This document shows, in pieces, positions 24,661 to 36,322 of a stretch of DNA of 64,000 nt. Made by a program: the position numbers and the translations under genes. The notes under the pieces were generated by a model. The model was not told the DNA's origin. It worked only from the letters and a program-made list of their open reading frames with translations, and did not search any database. Every line of letters starts with the position of its first letter. Position 1 is the stretch's first letter. The stretch spans positions 42,002,762-42,066,761 of the forward strand of contig NC_053042.1 of NCBI RefSeq assembly GCF_003473485.1, read 5' to 3'. Origin of the DNA: Medicago truncatula (Eukaryota > Streptophyta > Magnoliopsida > Fabales > Fabaceae).

Positions 24661-26585
24661 CTATTTGATTTTTGACATTGTCACAGATTGTTGTTTGATG
24701 ACCTCGGCAGTTGAAGGATTGTTCTCAAAAATGACTTCATTTCCATCTCCATAGCTATCCATTCCTTGAGACATGAGTTGCCAGAAAATTCCACCTGCAC
24801 ATGAGCCTCCACTCATAGCACTTGTAGCTATGGCATTGTATACTTTCTTGAAGTAATTATCCCTTATAGCTACGGTAAATCCAGGTGACTTTGAAGACTT
24901 TCCAAACTCTTGTACAATAATGGGCTTCCCTAAAATAGTGTTTGAGTCCTTAAAATGAGCTTCTATCCATTTGTCAACAAATGCACTTTTGGCTCTCTCG
25001 TTTGAGCCTTGTAACCTGCATCATTCATATATAATCCATATTGGTATTCTTTTTATGTGAAAAAATTAGGTTGATAAGATTGTGCAATATCCAAGACAAG
25101 TTGATATTGTGTTTGGATACTTACTGGAAAATTTAATAATTACATACATTTTACTCCAAATGTGTGATTTTACAAAAATATTCCATTCAAAATTGATTTT
25201 CTCTCAAAAATTCTATTTGTAGAGTGATAAAATATTTAAACATAACTTATCTTTCTTCAAACTCAATACTAACCAAATTAATAATTTAATACTTTATCCG
25301 TTTCAAAATGCATATCGCAGTCAATCAGTTCACATATGTAAATGCACAACTTTGACCGTTAATATCTTTAATTATCTAAAGTAAAAAATTATAAAAATTT
25401 AATATTTTATAAATATTTATCGAAACAAATCGAAGAACATCTTACATGATAACATTTGTATTTATATGTTAGTTAAAAAGTATGGTAACAGTAAGTCATG
25501 TGAATAGTGCACATTATAAAAATGCGACATGTATTTTGAAATAATTTAAGTTTGTTTCTGTTCACATTTATAAGAGTTAACTATTTGACTAAAAAGTCTA
25601 TGTAAATTAAATTCAGTTGATAGAGACGTTGTTATATGTTAAAGTCGACGTTTGAAACTCAGATTTTTTATTTATTCATCTCAAGAGATGAATTTATAAA
25701 GGATTACCATGTATCGGGGTATAAATGAATGGTTGCAAAATCGATTTGAGGAATTTGATTGTTCGAGATAAAATCAGTTCCAACGGGAAAAGAATTGGGA
25801 TTGAATAGTTTCTTTTGTGGCATTGTTTCACCGTAGAACCCTTCAAGCCCTATTTCCAGCAAATGATTTCTATCAATGAATTTGACATAGGCCGCCATCT
25901 CACCAACCCAATTCTACAATAAATAATTAATACAAATCAGGTCAAAAATTCATAGTAACTTGATTTCAATGACATTATTAATGAATGACCATAGAGGTAA
26001 ATATATGGGTTGTGCTAACATGTGTTTAAGGCACAAGTTAAGAATTCTATAAATAGTAATTTATAAGGATATTTAGTAAAAGTATTATTCTTTCTCTCTT
26101 TCTTTTTTATAAAAAAAATAAAAATAAATAGAGATTATTACTTTTTCCATCATTAATTTTTGCAAATGTGCTTTTAAGTTTTAACTAATCATGCAACTGT
26201 TACATGTTTCTTTGTCTTAGAGAAATGCATATCTATATGGACGTCTCATATATATCTGGTCCAAAAGTAGACCTTACTATTTTTAATAAAAAAAATTAAA
26301 AATATATTTTAATTATTCCCTAATTTTTATTATTATAATTTCATTTCTTACTAAAAATGGTAAGATCCCACCTTTGGGCAATTTTTCAAAAAACCATATT
26401 AGATTGAGTATTTTATAATGCAAGTATACTACAAATACCTAGTAAAAATAAAAATAAAGTACAACTAATGTATACTCTCACTTTTTAAGGATATAATTAA
26501 ATGAAAAAAAAATCAATTATTTCTTACTTTTTTAAAACAACTAATTAAACCATTGAAACAAAAAATAATAACCATCCAAATTTAA

Positions 26586-26675
<90 letters not shown>

Positions 26676-28429
26676 CATCATATAATACAACTCAAAAGTT
26701 AACTACCAATTAATTACTTTTTGATCAAACAACTTTTTAGACATTTTTAGATTTAACAACTCAATTTTTTAAAAAAATTTATTTAAATTTAAGCTACACC
26801 ATAATTATAGGAAAATTGAAAACTAACTACCTATTTTTGTGTAGTTCTACAGCACATTTATATATCATTAACAACATATATTTTTCAATAAGAAAAAAAA
26901 TTAAAAACACATAAATTAAATATTCAAAGTAAAATTTAATTAATTTGGATAAAATAGATATTATAAAACAACATAAATAAAGTCATAAAATTAAAGTAGA
27001 TATTACAAGATAAAAAATATGGATAGACGGACATGTTCAATCGTTTTGCTGGTATATATAGTACGACCTTTTATAATTTTGAGAAAGACACACACGAAAG
27101 GCTTGTTTTAATATGTAGAGCAAACAGAAAGGAAATATGATTATAATAAAAATCAAACGTTTTTAATTATATGATGGTTGTGAATGATTGACAATTTTAA
27201 AAAAAAAAATTACACTGACAGTGTATATGAACTAAATAAAAAAGGACCTGAATTGATTTTCCAGAGTCATTATTTATGCAACGAGGTTCATTCATAAGCT
27301 CCCATGCAAAAATAGTTGGATCATCTTTGTATAATACCCCGTTTATGGTGTTCTTTCTTGTCAGCACGGCCTGCAATCATCAATCCATCCAAAATACTAT
27401 GTTACCAAAGTTTTGAGTAATATATAAAATCATTAACAATCCATAAATTAAAAGTGTTTCTGAGTTATCCACTTACTATTGTAAAAAAAAAAAAAAAAAT
27501 TGCATCTGTTAAACTTAGTTGTTAAAAAAGCCTCCTATACTAAAACTTGTTTCAGGACCAACTTTTTATTAAAATTATTGGATCGACCGGATAAATGAGA
27601 GATGAAAATATATAGAGCTAACGGTAGAAGATATAGAGAAATAAAGAATTATGATACCTTAACATTGTTTTTGTAGTATTGCTTAACAAGAGGGTTAATA
27701 AAGAAGTCATCTTCAATTTTGACATTTTGACCACGTTCTCTTGCCCACTGCACATATTTCTTTTTGCCTCCAAAATCATTCCAATTATTCACTAAGCTCA
27801 GTATAAGTTTCACTCCATATTTTCTTGCCTCTGATATCACAAAATCCAAACCCTACATACACATGCAAGTATTCAACGAAAAATCCAGCAAGTAAAATAT
27901 GAAATAATGTAGAAGTATAGTGCAGTAATAACACATTTTTTATATACTAATTTTTTTATAAGGGGAGAGACACATTTTCAGGCAACGTCAAAAAAATACC
28001 ACCACAAAAGGTTTTAAATTTGTACATATCAAGCATTTACCCATCAAATCAAAGAGAGATTTTTATATAATTTAGATAGTAATCAAGAAACATTACCTTG
28101 AAGACATTTTCATCATAAGAACCAGGAGAAATTTGAAGAGGTTTAGAATCTCCATCGTTGAAAGCCCATGTTCTTCCCACATTTAAACCATGTTGAGAAG
28201 CTTGTTGAAAATTGGACGTGACCTTGACCCTTGTAGATGGGTCAGATGCCATTGTCATCAACCAGTAGGAATTGAATCCATTCAAGTAATATGGCTTCCC
28301 ATTTAAAATAAAATGAGTGCCTTTTCTTTGAACGAAACCGGCACCAACGTTAACTCTTTGGCCGTTGCCATGTTGAACAATAACCAGCGACACTAGGAAA
28401 TACATCAATAGTAAAATTTGGAACCCCAT
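24661..28429 (-). CDS. Mannan endo-1,4-beta-mannosidase, copy 2
   Basis: Paralogue of the 12.8-15.1 kb gene. Its five exons have exactly the same lengths (333, 195, 123, 206 and 355 bp): 28429-28097, 27852-27658, 27370-27248, 25913-25708 and 25015-24661. All junctions are GT-AG and in phase, giving 403 residues. It has a signal peptide ([18 protein letters not shown]), the WELMNEPR motif with acid/base E204, and VQEFGKS with nucleophile E322. Unlike copy 1 it keeps the family-typical GRTWAFND (W88) and FWQLMSQG (Q365). Introns 2, 3 and 4 are longer because of later insertions, including a MITE, about 1.1 kb of other repeat and a TA microsatellite. It is the better candidate for the active enzyme of the pair. 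Confidence 0.92.
25290..25539. mobile_element. 250-bp MITE in intron 4 of mannanase copy 2
   Basis: The insert is absent at the same spot in copy 1. It is flanked by a 10-bp duplication, AATAATTTAA (25,280-25,289 and 25,540-25,549), and has weak inverted termini (CCGTTTCAAAATGCAT against ATGTATTTTGAAA). The duplication size suggests a Mutator-type element. It entered after the mannanase duplication. Confidence 0.7.
25608..25700 (+). mobile_element. SINE relic in intron 4 of mannanase copy 2
   Basis: Same relic as in copy 1 (TTCAGTTGATAGAGACGTTG, then GTTTGAAACTCAGA and TTATTCATCTC). The tail is deleted relative to copy 1, so it now abuts exon 4. Confidence 0.55.
26011..27150. mobile_element. 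Repeat insertion in intron 3 of mannanase copy 2
   Basis: Compared with copy 1, about 1.1 kb is inserted after GTAAATATATGGGTTG. It begins TGCTAACATGTGTTTAAGGC and continues with GCACAAGTTAAGAA, a terminus I associate with a common legume repeat. It contains the long TA/CA microsatellite. The class and right border were not resolved. Confidence 0.5.
26588..26676. repeat. (TA)n(CA)n microsatellite
   Basis: About 37 TA units are followed by about seven CA units, within intron 3 of mannanase copy 2. It is likely highly variable. Confidence 0.9.
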
Positions 28430-29480
28430 GACTTAATTTTGAATCACAATAATCAAAATGTGTGTAGCTCACACTCAGTGTATGTATTCCAATTTATAAT
28501 CTTTGAAGAAAAATGTAGAAAGTTTATTTTCACCAATCAATACGCACAAACTAAGCAACTAATTAAACTCTCTGACCATACATAATATATATGTAATAGT
28601 TATTTTTATTAAACAGTAGTTCACATTAGAATTAGGAAGAAAAATAAAATACTACCAATTAATTAAAACCAAAAGTATATTGGTCTTCACAAAAATTCTC
28701 ACTGACATTTTTTTAAAACATTCTTTTTGCAACAAAAAAGAAGAAGTTGTTTTTTTTGTTTTTCCTGTAGAAGAGGCCTACTTTATTAACTCAATGGATG
28801 TGATTAATAGAAGTTAGTTTTTTTTTTTTTTTTTAAGGTATAGGAGTTACTTTTTAGTATATGCCAATTTATTTAAATCAATATATTAAAACACGTCAAA
28901 TGGGCATTTAATTTTTTAAACTAAAAATCAGATTAGCAAATCTTGAAGCACTTATTAGTTATTAAAGACTTAAAAAGAAAATAACTGATAAATTATATAT
29001 AGAAAATGTTGTTTATTAATGATTCAATATGTCGAATACACAATTTTAAGATAACATTTTCATTTTTAACTTTTTAAGAAATACCTAAATGACATTTGTC
29101 AGTATTTTTCTTAAACAAAATCAATAAATGTTTTCGTCTTTGATAAATATATTTTTTTCTTTTAGAGTGCAAGGCCATTTTTGAGACATGACTCAAGTGA
29201 TTCAACCGATAAAAATGTTGAAATTGTTAGATCGAATGTTGTGATCGGGTTTTAAACTCCGGCTACTCTACTTGTGTAAATGAGTTTCCAATATTCATTG
29301 TTATTTCGTCTATTTAAAAAAAATGAATGCATTTTCTTAAGGATGGAAACGAATGTAAGGATTTATAAAAATATATAACTAGAGTATTTGTTTTCTTATA
29401 ACAAAAATGTCAAATATATATAGTAAACAACAATGGTTAGATCTAGCGTTAAGTGTGTTTGGAGGAGAGTAGTACTAGAA
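28430..29480. other. Mannanase copy 2 promoter and intergenic DNA
   Basis: 28,430-28,660 matches the DNA upstream of copy 1. A degraded SINE-like tract (GTGATTCAACCGATAAAAATG, GGGTTTTAAACTCCGG) lies near 29,195-29,285. Nothing else is recognisable. Confidence 0.45.
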
Positions 29481-29499
29481 TGAAGGATCTCGTAAAAAA

Positions 29500-31345
29500 T
29501 TCTTGTGTTGTGTTGCACCTCTCCCACCCTTTTTATTTCACAAAAAAAAAATGGTTAGATCAAGCGGAAAGGTTAGATTCTCATATCCTACGCATTCTAA
29601 ATAAAACTACCTCAAGTAGAGAAACCTACGAAGAAGAAGAAGAAGAAAAGTTAAATAATATGAATCAAGATGGACATATTATTTTAAAACCACTCCTATA
29701 TTATTTTGGATTATATAATCGTTTATAAATTCTGTAATAACTTCTGCTCTAGAGGGTTTAACATATTTTAAATTATATAATTCGAACTAGTCAGATACAT
29801 ATTTTTTCTATGGTTTACGACATACAAAAACTTCTATAAATTGTTGTATTCATTTGATTCATTCTATGTTTAATGATTTTTAAAAAATTTCCGCATTATG
29901 TAATCCAAACTCTGTCAAACCCTCTAAACCTCAAGTTTTAACACAACCTAAGAAAGTTTCAGATTGTATAATCCAAAAAATCATGAGAATGAATTCAGAT
30001 TATATCTAATCATTTATTTTTGCATTGCACCCTTGCAAGTAACTTGTGGTTTAATGTGTGGAATTGGTTAGGCATTTCATCAGTGTTATCAGGTGATCTT
30101 CGACACCACTTTATTCAGTTCACCAAGATGGCGGCTATGCCTCACTTTACTCACCATTACCTTTTCATTATTTGGTTCGCAACTGTTTGAATGATTTGGA
30201 AGGATCGCAACAACCGTGTATTCCAAAATTCGGCTTCTAATCCTTTAACGTCTATTGAAAAAATTCAATGTTTGTCATTCTTATGGTTGAAAACTAAACA
30301 GGTTAATTTTGTTTATAGTTACCACGACTGGTGTAACCAGCCACTTCTTTGTATTGGTGTTAGGGTGTAATCTTTATTATTCTTGGTTGGTGCTCCTTTT
30401 GTAGCACTTTGACTTTGTAAATATTTAGTGGTGATTTTTCTATTGCACACCTTGTGCGGGAGAGTCTACCGTTGTGTTTGAATATCATTTTCATTTGTTC
30501 AAAAAAAAGATTATATAATCCAAATCACTTCAGAATATGAATTGTGGCGTTACAAACAGTATTTGGATGATTTATGACGTGTTTAAATATGTATTACAAT
30601 TTTCTCATCCTATCTATTTCTCGCGTATGGGTTTCAGGTTATAAGATCCAAACACAATTTGGATGTGCTCAGATTATATAATCCAATATATATATAGCAA
30701 TCAGAATCTCTTCCAATTCAGCAATTGCGAATTTTGCTTTTAAAAACAACAAAAAAAAAAACAAAGTAAAAATGATAAAAACATGTCAAATAAAATAAAA
30801 TGTATATAAAAATACCACTAAAAATTCTGAAAATCAAATAAAAATAATGCAAATTTATTCTGGTTTTTCTGAGAATATGAAAGAAAAAAAATGGTATAAA
30901 CGATGAAATTTTGAATTTTGAGGGGCAAGGTCCTATAAAAAAGCCTCTGCTATGGTAGTCTTGATACTTGATTTTTTTTCTTCTGATTTTCTGAAGAAAA
31001 AAAAAAGTCTCGACTAAATGAGTACAACTAACAATGACCTAAAACAGAAGGATGAGAGTTAGGAAGATTAACATGATCTTTATACATCCATGTTAAACAG
31101 GCTCATAATATATGCTTATACAATTTGGATTATATAATCCAAATTATTTTCCCCCTAAATAAGGATGTTTATGGGATGTTCGAACGTCTTATATTTTGGG
31201 GTCTTCAGATTATAAAATACAAATTGGTTAAAAACTCTTTTTTTTTTCCAACCCAAAACATGGGAAAAACTCATTTCGTTTTATTGAATCTAAAATCTCA
31301 TAAGTATTTTCGTAAAAAAAATAGAACGCAAGGGTGAGAAAAGTA
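29500..31345. mobile_element. Non-autonomous repeat with GGATTATATAATCC subrepeats, copy B
   Basis: Holds at least eight variants of ATTATATAATCCAAA. A 30,900-31,090 block is the reverse complement of 3,060-3,260 in copy A. Its right end (GGGTGAGAAAAGTATTAG) resembles the right end of copy A. A LINE is nested at 30,006-30,507. The left border is uncertain and no transposase was found. Confidence 0.45.
30006..30507 (+). mobile_element. 5'-truncated LINE, nested
   Basis: The plus strand encodes a LINE zf-RVT tail (GDLRHHFIQFTKM, IIWFATV, then MIWKDRNNRVFQNSA, and SFLWLKTKQVNFVYSYHDW). There is one in-frame TGA between ATV and MIW. The 3' UTR runs to a short A tail (30,501-30,507). A 9-bp duplication, AGATTATAT, flanks it (29,997-30,005 and 30,508-30,516). 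Its size, about 500 bp, is close to that of the LINE at 4.9 kb. Confidence 0.82.
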
Positions 31346-32260
31346 TTAGTTTTTTTTTCCGTTATATTCAGCGCAATATGCAGTTTCATGCGAAAACGCG
31401 CGCATTTCAAATTCTGAAATTTAGATTTAGAAAATTTTGAGATCGCTCTTCCACTCTTCTTCAATTCTCTCACAACTTGGAGACTCCAACAATCAAAAAA
31501 CCTAACTGGTAAATTCATCTCAACCGTTTTTCGTCTTCTTCGCTCTTGCATCCGTAATTTGAATTCATCTCAGTATCTGATTAATGCATAGAACTTCCCT
31601 TTTTACTTCGTTAATTAATATTTTTGTCTTTAATCGAAGCTTATTTCTCAATCAATCAATTGAAAATCTATGTGATATGATATGAGCTTACTGTTCTGAT
31701 TCTGTTCAATATTATTGTGTTATTTATCATCAATAATTTTATCTTATCTGTTTATTTTCGAAAATCTTCAGATTTTGCGTTCCATTTGGTGTTTTTGTCT
31801 AATTGATGAATTCTCTACATGTTTTGGTTACGTGTGTAAATTTGATTTTAGATTAGTATTTTTGGATGAACTTCTCTAAAAAGAATTCTGTAAATAAATG
31901 TTATCTAGTTTGAAGATAAACTTCTAGTATCAGTTTGAAATGAATTTTAGTATCTTAATTATATTTTTTTAAATATCTGATATGATATGTTTGTCAACAT
32001 CAGAAAAACCTGTAAGAACTTTCCAATAAATGATAATAGTAAACATAGTCCCTATTTAGATTGACTTATTTCAGCTTATTTTTCATAAATTCTCCAAGAT
32101 AGCTTATACGAAAACAATTGAACTTTAGTTTATCTTTTCTCTAGAAATGGCTTATACATAAGCATGTATCATGATAAGCGTGTAAAATGACAAGGGCTTG
32201 CGTAAGCCCCAACTCTAGAAACTATAATTCAAAATAGTTTTGTACCTGTAGGCTTAACCA

Positions 32261-32984
32261 ATGTCTGCTCAAAAGGGAAGCATGGACAGTGGAAATACAA
32301 GGAAACGTATGAAACCTGAGGTAATTTTTTTCTTTCAAACTTTTTCTCTGTCATAAATTTACTGCATTTCTAATTTTGTAGTCCTTTGATATGTCATTTC
32401 TATTTTGTTTCACAATAAACAGGTTCAGGAAAAGACACGAGATGAAGCAGAATCACAGATTGTGCTTGTACAGGAGGAAGGATTTGAGACTAACCAAATT
32501 GGGTCTGAGGAAATGGAACTCAATGTTTCTCTTGTTCTTGAGAAGATTGAGAATTTTACTCAGAGGGTAGCTATATAAAGTTACACCTACACACTGTTTG
32601 AAGCTTGAAATCATACTGTAGATGAATGTTAAATCTTTGAAATGTTTAATTGTGGATTTCTTGTAGGTATCTGAGCTCTTGGAATCAGGGAAAACAATGC
32701 TTAAGGAGCTATGCAATGAATTTGAAGAGAAACTGATTATGCGAGTTATGAAGTTACCATTGAACATTCAAAGCTGAAACTATCTTTCACTTTTAATATT
32801 GTTAGTTTTTGACTTTTTGTGGTGTTATTCTTTTAACTTTCCAATATGCAGGATTCACAAGGAGCAGGTCGAAAAATGGCAGGAAGAAATCAAAGAACTG
32901 CGTGCACTTGATGCCTCAAATGAGGAAGCCAATGCTCTTCTGCAAAATGCTCGATATGTACTTCAGCTCACTCGAAATGATTAG
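32261..32984 (+). CDS. Small coiled-coil protein, unrecognised
   Basis: Four coding exons give 136 residues: 32261-32320, 32423-32566, 32667-32740 and 32852-32984. A leader exon ends at 31,508 with its own intron (31,509-32,251). Residues 1-20 are basic (MSAQKGSMDSGNTRKRMKPE), which could be a nuclear signal. The rest is rich in Glu, Lys, Leu and Gln with heptad spacing, and ends QEEIKELRALDASNEEANAL...YVLQLTRND. I do not recognise the family with certainty. Intron 3 appears to start with GC rather than GT (AT|GCGAGT ... ATGCAG|G). This keeps the frame and gives KLIMIHKEQVEKW, whereas reading on from exon 3 meets a stop after 11 codons. A GT four bases further on would not keep phase with the best acceptor. 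A soluble nuclear coiled-coil role is inference. Confidence 0.7.
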
Positions 32985-33185
32985 TCAATGTAGATGCCTC
33001 TTGTCATGTCTAGGTATATGCATAATCTCTCACCCCTTTAAACATTATTAATCAGGTAAAGAGTATACTTCGATAGAAGATGTGTGAATGTGCCAACTCT
33101 GGGAATACTTAGGTTGTTTTGGATCATTAATATCCAATTCATTTCTGTTGGGCTGTGTTTTACGGTTTATCATTAGGTTGTTTTG

Positions 33186-35280
33186 AGTCATGGCATTTGG
33201 TTACTCTTGTTGGAGGTAGTGTAATAGTAATGACAGATAAATCTGTAGCATTTTAGTTTGAGGGCTGGCATTTCAGAAACAAGACCAATGTTTCTTGAAT
33301 TATGTAAGTGTGCATGGTAAAAGAGATGCAGTAGTAACAGGTTTTCTGTTTTGAACTTGCCTTTGTTTGAATTTAACTTGCCTTGACCAATTTGTTGTTG
33401 ATAATTTGAGCTTTGCTAAATCCTAGCATATTTTAAAGGGTTGATATTGAGAATGACATTTTAATAGCATGTTTTCCAACGTCTACTGATTAAATGAATG
33501 TTTATGAGGTTTATAATATGTCTTCTTAACCTTTACCTGGAACCCATTTGTGCACTGTTAAAAATAATATAGTGAACAATGGATTAATTATGTAGATAGT
33601 TATATATTACTAAAACTTGTTGTACCATCTCAATACTGTATTGTAATTTATAATTTCTACCAAGGTTCACTTAATTCACTAATTCAGTATCTTTATAAGA
33701 GGGAAAAAGTTAATTGGTAATTCTATAAAAGGGATCTTTGTAATTAATTCCACGTTCAACAATCACCAATATGGACCTCTCTTGTGTGAACTGTGAAGCA
33801 GTGGTTGTTTGCACATGGCTGCGGATGTCATATGACATCGCACAATATATGACATTTATTAATAATCATTTTATAGCAAACTTGTTCATGTTTGTCGATA
33901 CTATTTTTTGTTTTTATTATATAATATATTGCCAATTCTCTTCTTTGACATTTGATACTAATATAAAAGATTTCCTTTCTTGTTAACTAAGATAAGGCCA
34001 TTGCACATACTTGGCCATTGCATGTTACTACTATACCAGTAAAAGCAAATATCTGTGCACATTTTCTTCTATTCACTTGCGTGTACGAATTGACTTTTAT
34101 TAATACACATAACTATTAATACAAGACTTAGGATCTGTTGATGTTGACACCAGGTGTAAGTTCCAAATCTCAATCATTAAAATTAATCAATTGAATGACT
34201 CATGTTAAATGAATTAAAAAATAGTTTCCTTTCCATGCTCCTGCACTGTAGCTCAGTATTGTTACAGGAGATCAAACGCACGGCTTCGTATATCTCCTTC
34301 GGTCGTTCAATACATAGTAGCACATTATCTAAATTTTTAGTAAAATTCCCAATTTCACAATCGAAACCATGGTATTGATTCCAGTTTTATCTCATTGGAA
34401 ATTTCCATCAGTGATTAAAGGTTTGAATCTCTCCTTCTGTTGGATAATTACTTTGAATTCATAATGAAATTTTCTCAAATTTGAGACTCACAATTGTCCA
34501 ATTTTAAAGGTTCAGCACGCCAGAAATTGATATGAATTCAGTCTAATATATGCTTGAAATCAAAAACCCAAGTTGTATCTAATCGAAATCTCAAATGGCC
34601 TATTATTATAATTTGCATCTGATGTTATAATTTCATCTCGACAAACCACAACTTGATCATATTTCAATCCTAAATTCTGAAGATCTCAATTGGCACTTTG
34701 GAAATAGAAGGATAGAAAAATAATCTAATGATTATAGGAGAAGAAAGGGAACAACCCAGATGAAGTCTTCTTCAAATTTGGGAAAATCCATGGGTTCAAG
34801 TAGCATCGCGAGAAGGCAGAAAAGGGAGACGAGAGGAAAGGGAATTACATGTGACTCACTTGTGGTGTTTTTTTTATGGGAAATGTTAACCGGTGCCTCC
34901 GGGGCACTGGTTAAGGGTATGAAAAAGAAAATTATATAGTAGTTAATGCATTGAAATTGTGTAATTAATTTATAATAATGTCAAAAACAGTTTCCTTTTA
35001 TGGTAATAATTCCCTTTTATGGTATGCTTAACCCGTGCCCCGGGGGCACCGGTTAGCAGGACCTTTTTTTATTTTAACTTGACAGATGATTATGAACCAT
35101 TTGATTAATTAAATTTAATGGTTAAAATTTGGTGTCAGTCTTTTGACATCTGGTATCAACGGATTCAGACTTTTAATAAAAAAAACTGATTTCATCATTT
35201 ATTCTTTTAGACATTAGGACTTTCATGAACAGTGTGTTTGATCTCAAACGGAATTTTGGCTTGAAAAACTTATTTTAGTT
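33186..35280 (+). repeat. Duplicated expansin flank, copy B
   Basis: Matches 11,571-12,415 in order. Similarity breaks at about 34,050, after TTGCATGTTACTACTATACC, and resumes near 35,190 (TCTTTTAGACATTAGGACTTTC). About 1.1 kb of other sequence, including the hairpin-ended MITE, has been inserted here or lost from copy A. The intact expansin follows 1.5 kb downstream. Confidence 0.78.
34885..35057. mobile_element. MITE with self-palindromic inverted ends
   Basis: A 173-bp element. Its left end (34,885-34,914, GTTAACCGGTGCC...GGGGCACTGGTTAA) and right end (35,028-35,057, TTAACCCGTGCCCC...GGCACCGGTTAGC) are inverted repeats of each other, and each is itself a hairpin. No clear target duplication. 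Single hairpins of the same kind lie at 41,189-41,214 and 44,775-44,803. Confidence 0.6.
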
Positions 35281-35391
35281 TTGCATTTCAAAATTAAATG
35301 AGATTAAACCAGCTAAAATTCCATATTACGGATTTACTGTTGGACCAGCCTACTACAAACAGTTAAATCATGGATGAAGTAGATAATATTT

Positions 35392-35879
35392 AGGGTTAAA
35401 TATGTTTTTGGTCCCTATAAATATATCAACTTTTCGTTTTATTTCCTCCAAAATTTTCCTTCAACTTTTAATCCCTATAAAATTTTCAATCACTACTTTT
35501 GGTCCTTATTTTTAAATTAACTTTTGTATTTTTTTTTTAATGAAATTGTGCAGAAATGTGTAGAATATTGTAAAAAAAAATAGAATTTTTTACCAAAACA
35601 TAATTTAAATATGAATTTTTAACCATCAAAAACATAAAAATTCATATTAAATTCATGCTTTGTTAAAAAATTCTTTTTTTTTTTTTGGAGAGATTCTTCT
35701 GATATTATGAATTTTTCTGCAAGTTTTTATTCAAAAATATGAATTCTATGAGTTTACTTTAAAAGAGGGACCAAAAATGAAGATGAAATTTTTTTAGGAC
35801 TAAAAGTTGAAGAAATTTTTTAGAGGAACTAAAATGAAAAGTTGACATATTTATAGGGATCAAAAACATATTTAACCCT
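35392..35879. mobile_element. 488-bp inverted-repeat MITE
   Basis: The ends AGGGTTAAATATGTTTTTGG and ACATATTTAACCCT are inverted repeats extending about 45 bp (CCCTATAAATATATCAACTTTT and its complement). Internal ATCCCTATAAAATTTT blocks show kinship with the 365-bp family, but the sequence is distinct. No perfect target duplication was seen. Confidence 0.65.
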
Positions 35880-35957
35880 TCAATTTAAAACATACCTAGT
35901 TCACATTTTAATTTGTTCAATTGATTGGTTCATTCCAATTGCTCCAATTTTTAAGAA

Positions 35958-36322
35958 GGTTAAAATATGGTTTTGGTCCCTGCAAATATGCCTCGTTTTG
36001 GTTTTAGTCCCTGCAAAAAAAATTTGTTGTTTTTGGTCCCTGCAAATATGTCTCATTTTGGTTTTGGTCCCTGGCTTCACTTTTGTGATAATTTGCACAC
36101 GTGTCACATGATGACTTAACCATTTATTAGAGAAATAGTCCCTGCAAAATCTTTTGATTTTGAAAAAGGTCCCTGCAAAATATTTTGTTTTTGGAAATAG
36201 TCCCTGCAGGGACTATTTCCAAAAACAAAATATTTTGCAGGGACCAAAAACAACAAAATTTTTTTGCAGGGACTAAAACCAAAACGAGGCATATTTGCAG
36301 GGACCAAAACCATATTTTAGCC
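35958..36322. mobile_element. 365-bp Mutator-type MITE, copy 3
   Basis: Same length, ends and orientation as copy 2. It is flanked by a perfect 9-bp duplication, TTTTAAGAA (35,949-35,957 and 36,323-36,331). It lies about 450 bp upstream of the expansin TATA box. Confidence 0.9.

Noticed and set aside
32741-32775. Readthrough of exon 3 of the coiled-coil gene as a shorter protein
   Set aside because: It ends after 11 codons and would discard a downstream exon that continues the coiled coil in frame through a GC-AG junction.
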